Below the pieces are notes generated by a model that was not told the DNA's origin, ran no database searches, and worked only from the letters and a program-made list of their open reading frames with translations. Source: Planctomycetaceae bacterium (lineage in GTDB: Bacteria; Planctomycetota; Planctomycetia; Pirellulales; Thermoguttaceae). From it: a stretch of DNA of 6,301 bases. This document shows, piece after piece, positions 6,163 through 6,301 of this stretch (position 1 is the first letter of the stretch; every line of letters begins with the position of its first letter). The position numbers and the translations under genes are program-made. Location: positions 1 to 6,301 of the forward strand of contig WRMR01000298.1 in NCBI GenBank assembly GCA_009776995.1, read 5' to 3'.

Positions 6163-6301
6163 ATGGAACGTTTCACCAATCTGATGGAACGTTATCACCG
6201 ATTGATGGAACGTTATCACCGATTTGCTCAACGTTATCACCGATTGATGGAACGTTATCACAGATTTGCTCAACGTTATCACCGTTTGGTGGAACGTTAT
6301 C
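6163..6301 (+). repeat. 21-bp tandem repeat array, running off the right edge
   Basis: Units start at 6163, 6184, 6205, 6226, 6247, 6268 and 6289, a strict 21-bp spacing with no indels; the last unit is cut by the edge. The common form is ATGGAACGTTATCACCGATT plus one base, and every unit keeps AACGTT. Units 4 and 6 replace ATGGAA with GCTCAA, which gives a 42-bp higher-order alternation. Four reading frames stay open through it, two on each strand: plus MERYHRL and DGTLSPI heptapeptides, minus SVITFHQ and DNVPSIG heptapeptides. The plus frame from the ATG at 6163 would make an amphipathic heptad coil, but it has no good Shine-Dalgarno. Whether the array is coding is undecided. Confidence 0.9.

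Noticed and set aside
5847..6179. Minus-strand frames of about 96-110 codons across the repeat pair
   Set aside because: They arise from the repeats read backwards, with similar peptides in each copy, no ribosome site and overlap with the LRR gene end.
6163..6301. CRISPR array or DnaA-box/origin iterons
   Set aside because: The units abut without spacers, so this is not CRISPR. TTATCACCG and TTATCACAG differ from the DnaA box TTATNCACA at key positions, and no replication gene is present.

Overview
The window most likely comes from a planctomycete or a close relative in the PVC group. This rests on protein style rather than a marker gene. A membrane-anchored hypothetical protein contains a stretch (SFACGLEARATIRVAEGD, then AIEDILACYRLGRHL) that resembles a hypothetical family I know from planctomycetes. 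There is also a secreted protein with carboxypeptidase-regulatory-like folds, a short membrane-anchored leucine-rich-repeat protein, and repeat-rich intergenic DNA. No rRNA, tRNA, CRISPR array, transposase or phage gene was seen.

Layout, left to right. Positions 1-1133 (minus strand) hold the N-terminal 377 codons of the hypothetical membrane protein, which runs off the left edge. Positions 1134-1466 are non-coding apart from a perfect hairpin and some weak signals. Positions 1467-2984 (minus) encode a complete FGGY-family sugar kinase of the L-xylulokinase (LyxK) type. Positions 3065-4906 (minus) encode a 613-residue secreted protein with carboxypeptidase-regulatory-like folds, 80 bp upstream of the kinase and probably in the same transcript. 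Positions 4907-5386 hold the divergent control region. It contains a second copy of the first 20 codons of the kinase, a perfect extended -10 promoter, an 18-bp palindrome and a GC-rich stretch that looks like decayed coding DNA. Positions 5387-5938 (plus) encode the LRR protein. From 5897 to the right edge the DNA is repetitive: a pair of roughly 60-bp imperfect direct repeats, then a strict 21-bp tandem array that runs off the edge.

The most striking feature is the 63-bp direct repeat (62 of 63 identical) at the kinase start codon and again 2,009 bp upstream. It flanks the more AT-rich secreted-protein gene. The upstream copy keeps a start codon and Shine-Dalgarno-like sequence, lies directly behind the only strong promoter in the window, and is in frame with the secreted protein. 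The simplest reading is that the kinase once started at the upstream copy and the secreted-protein gene was inserted with duplication of the kinase 5' end. Homologous recombination across the repeat would remove that gene and put an intact kinase directly under the promoter. The LRR gene and the hypothetical protein have no evident functional link to the kinase.
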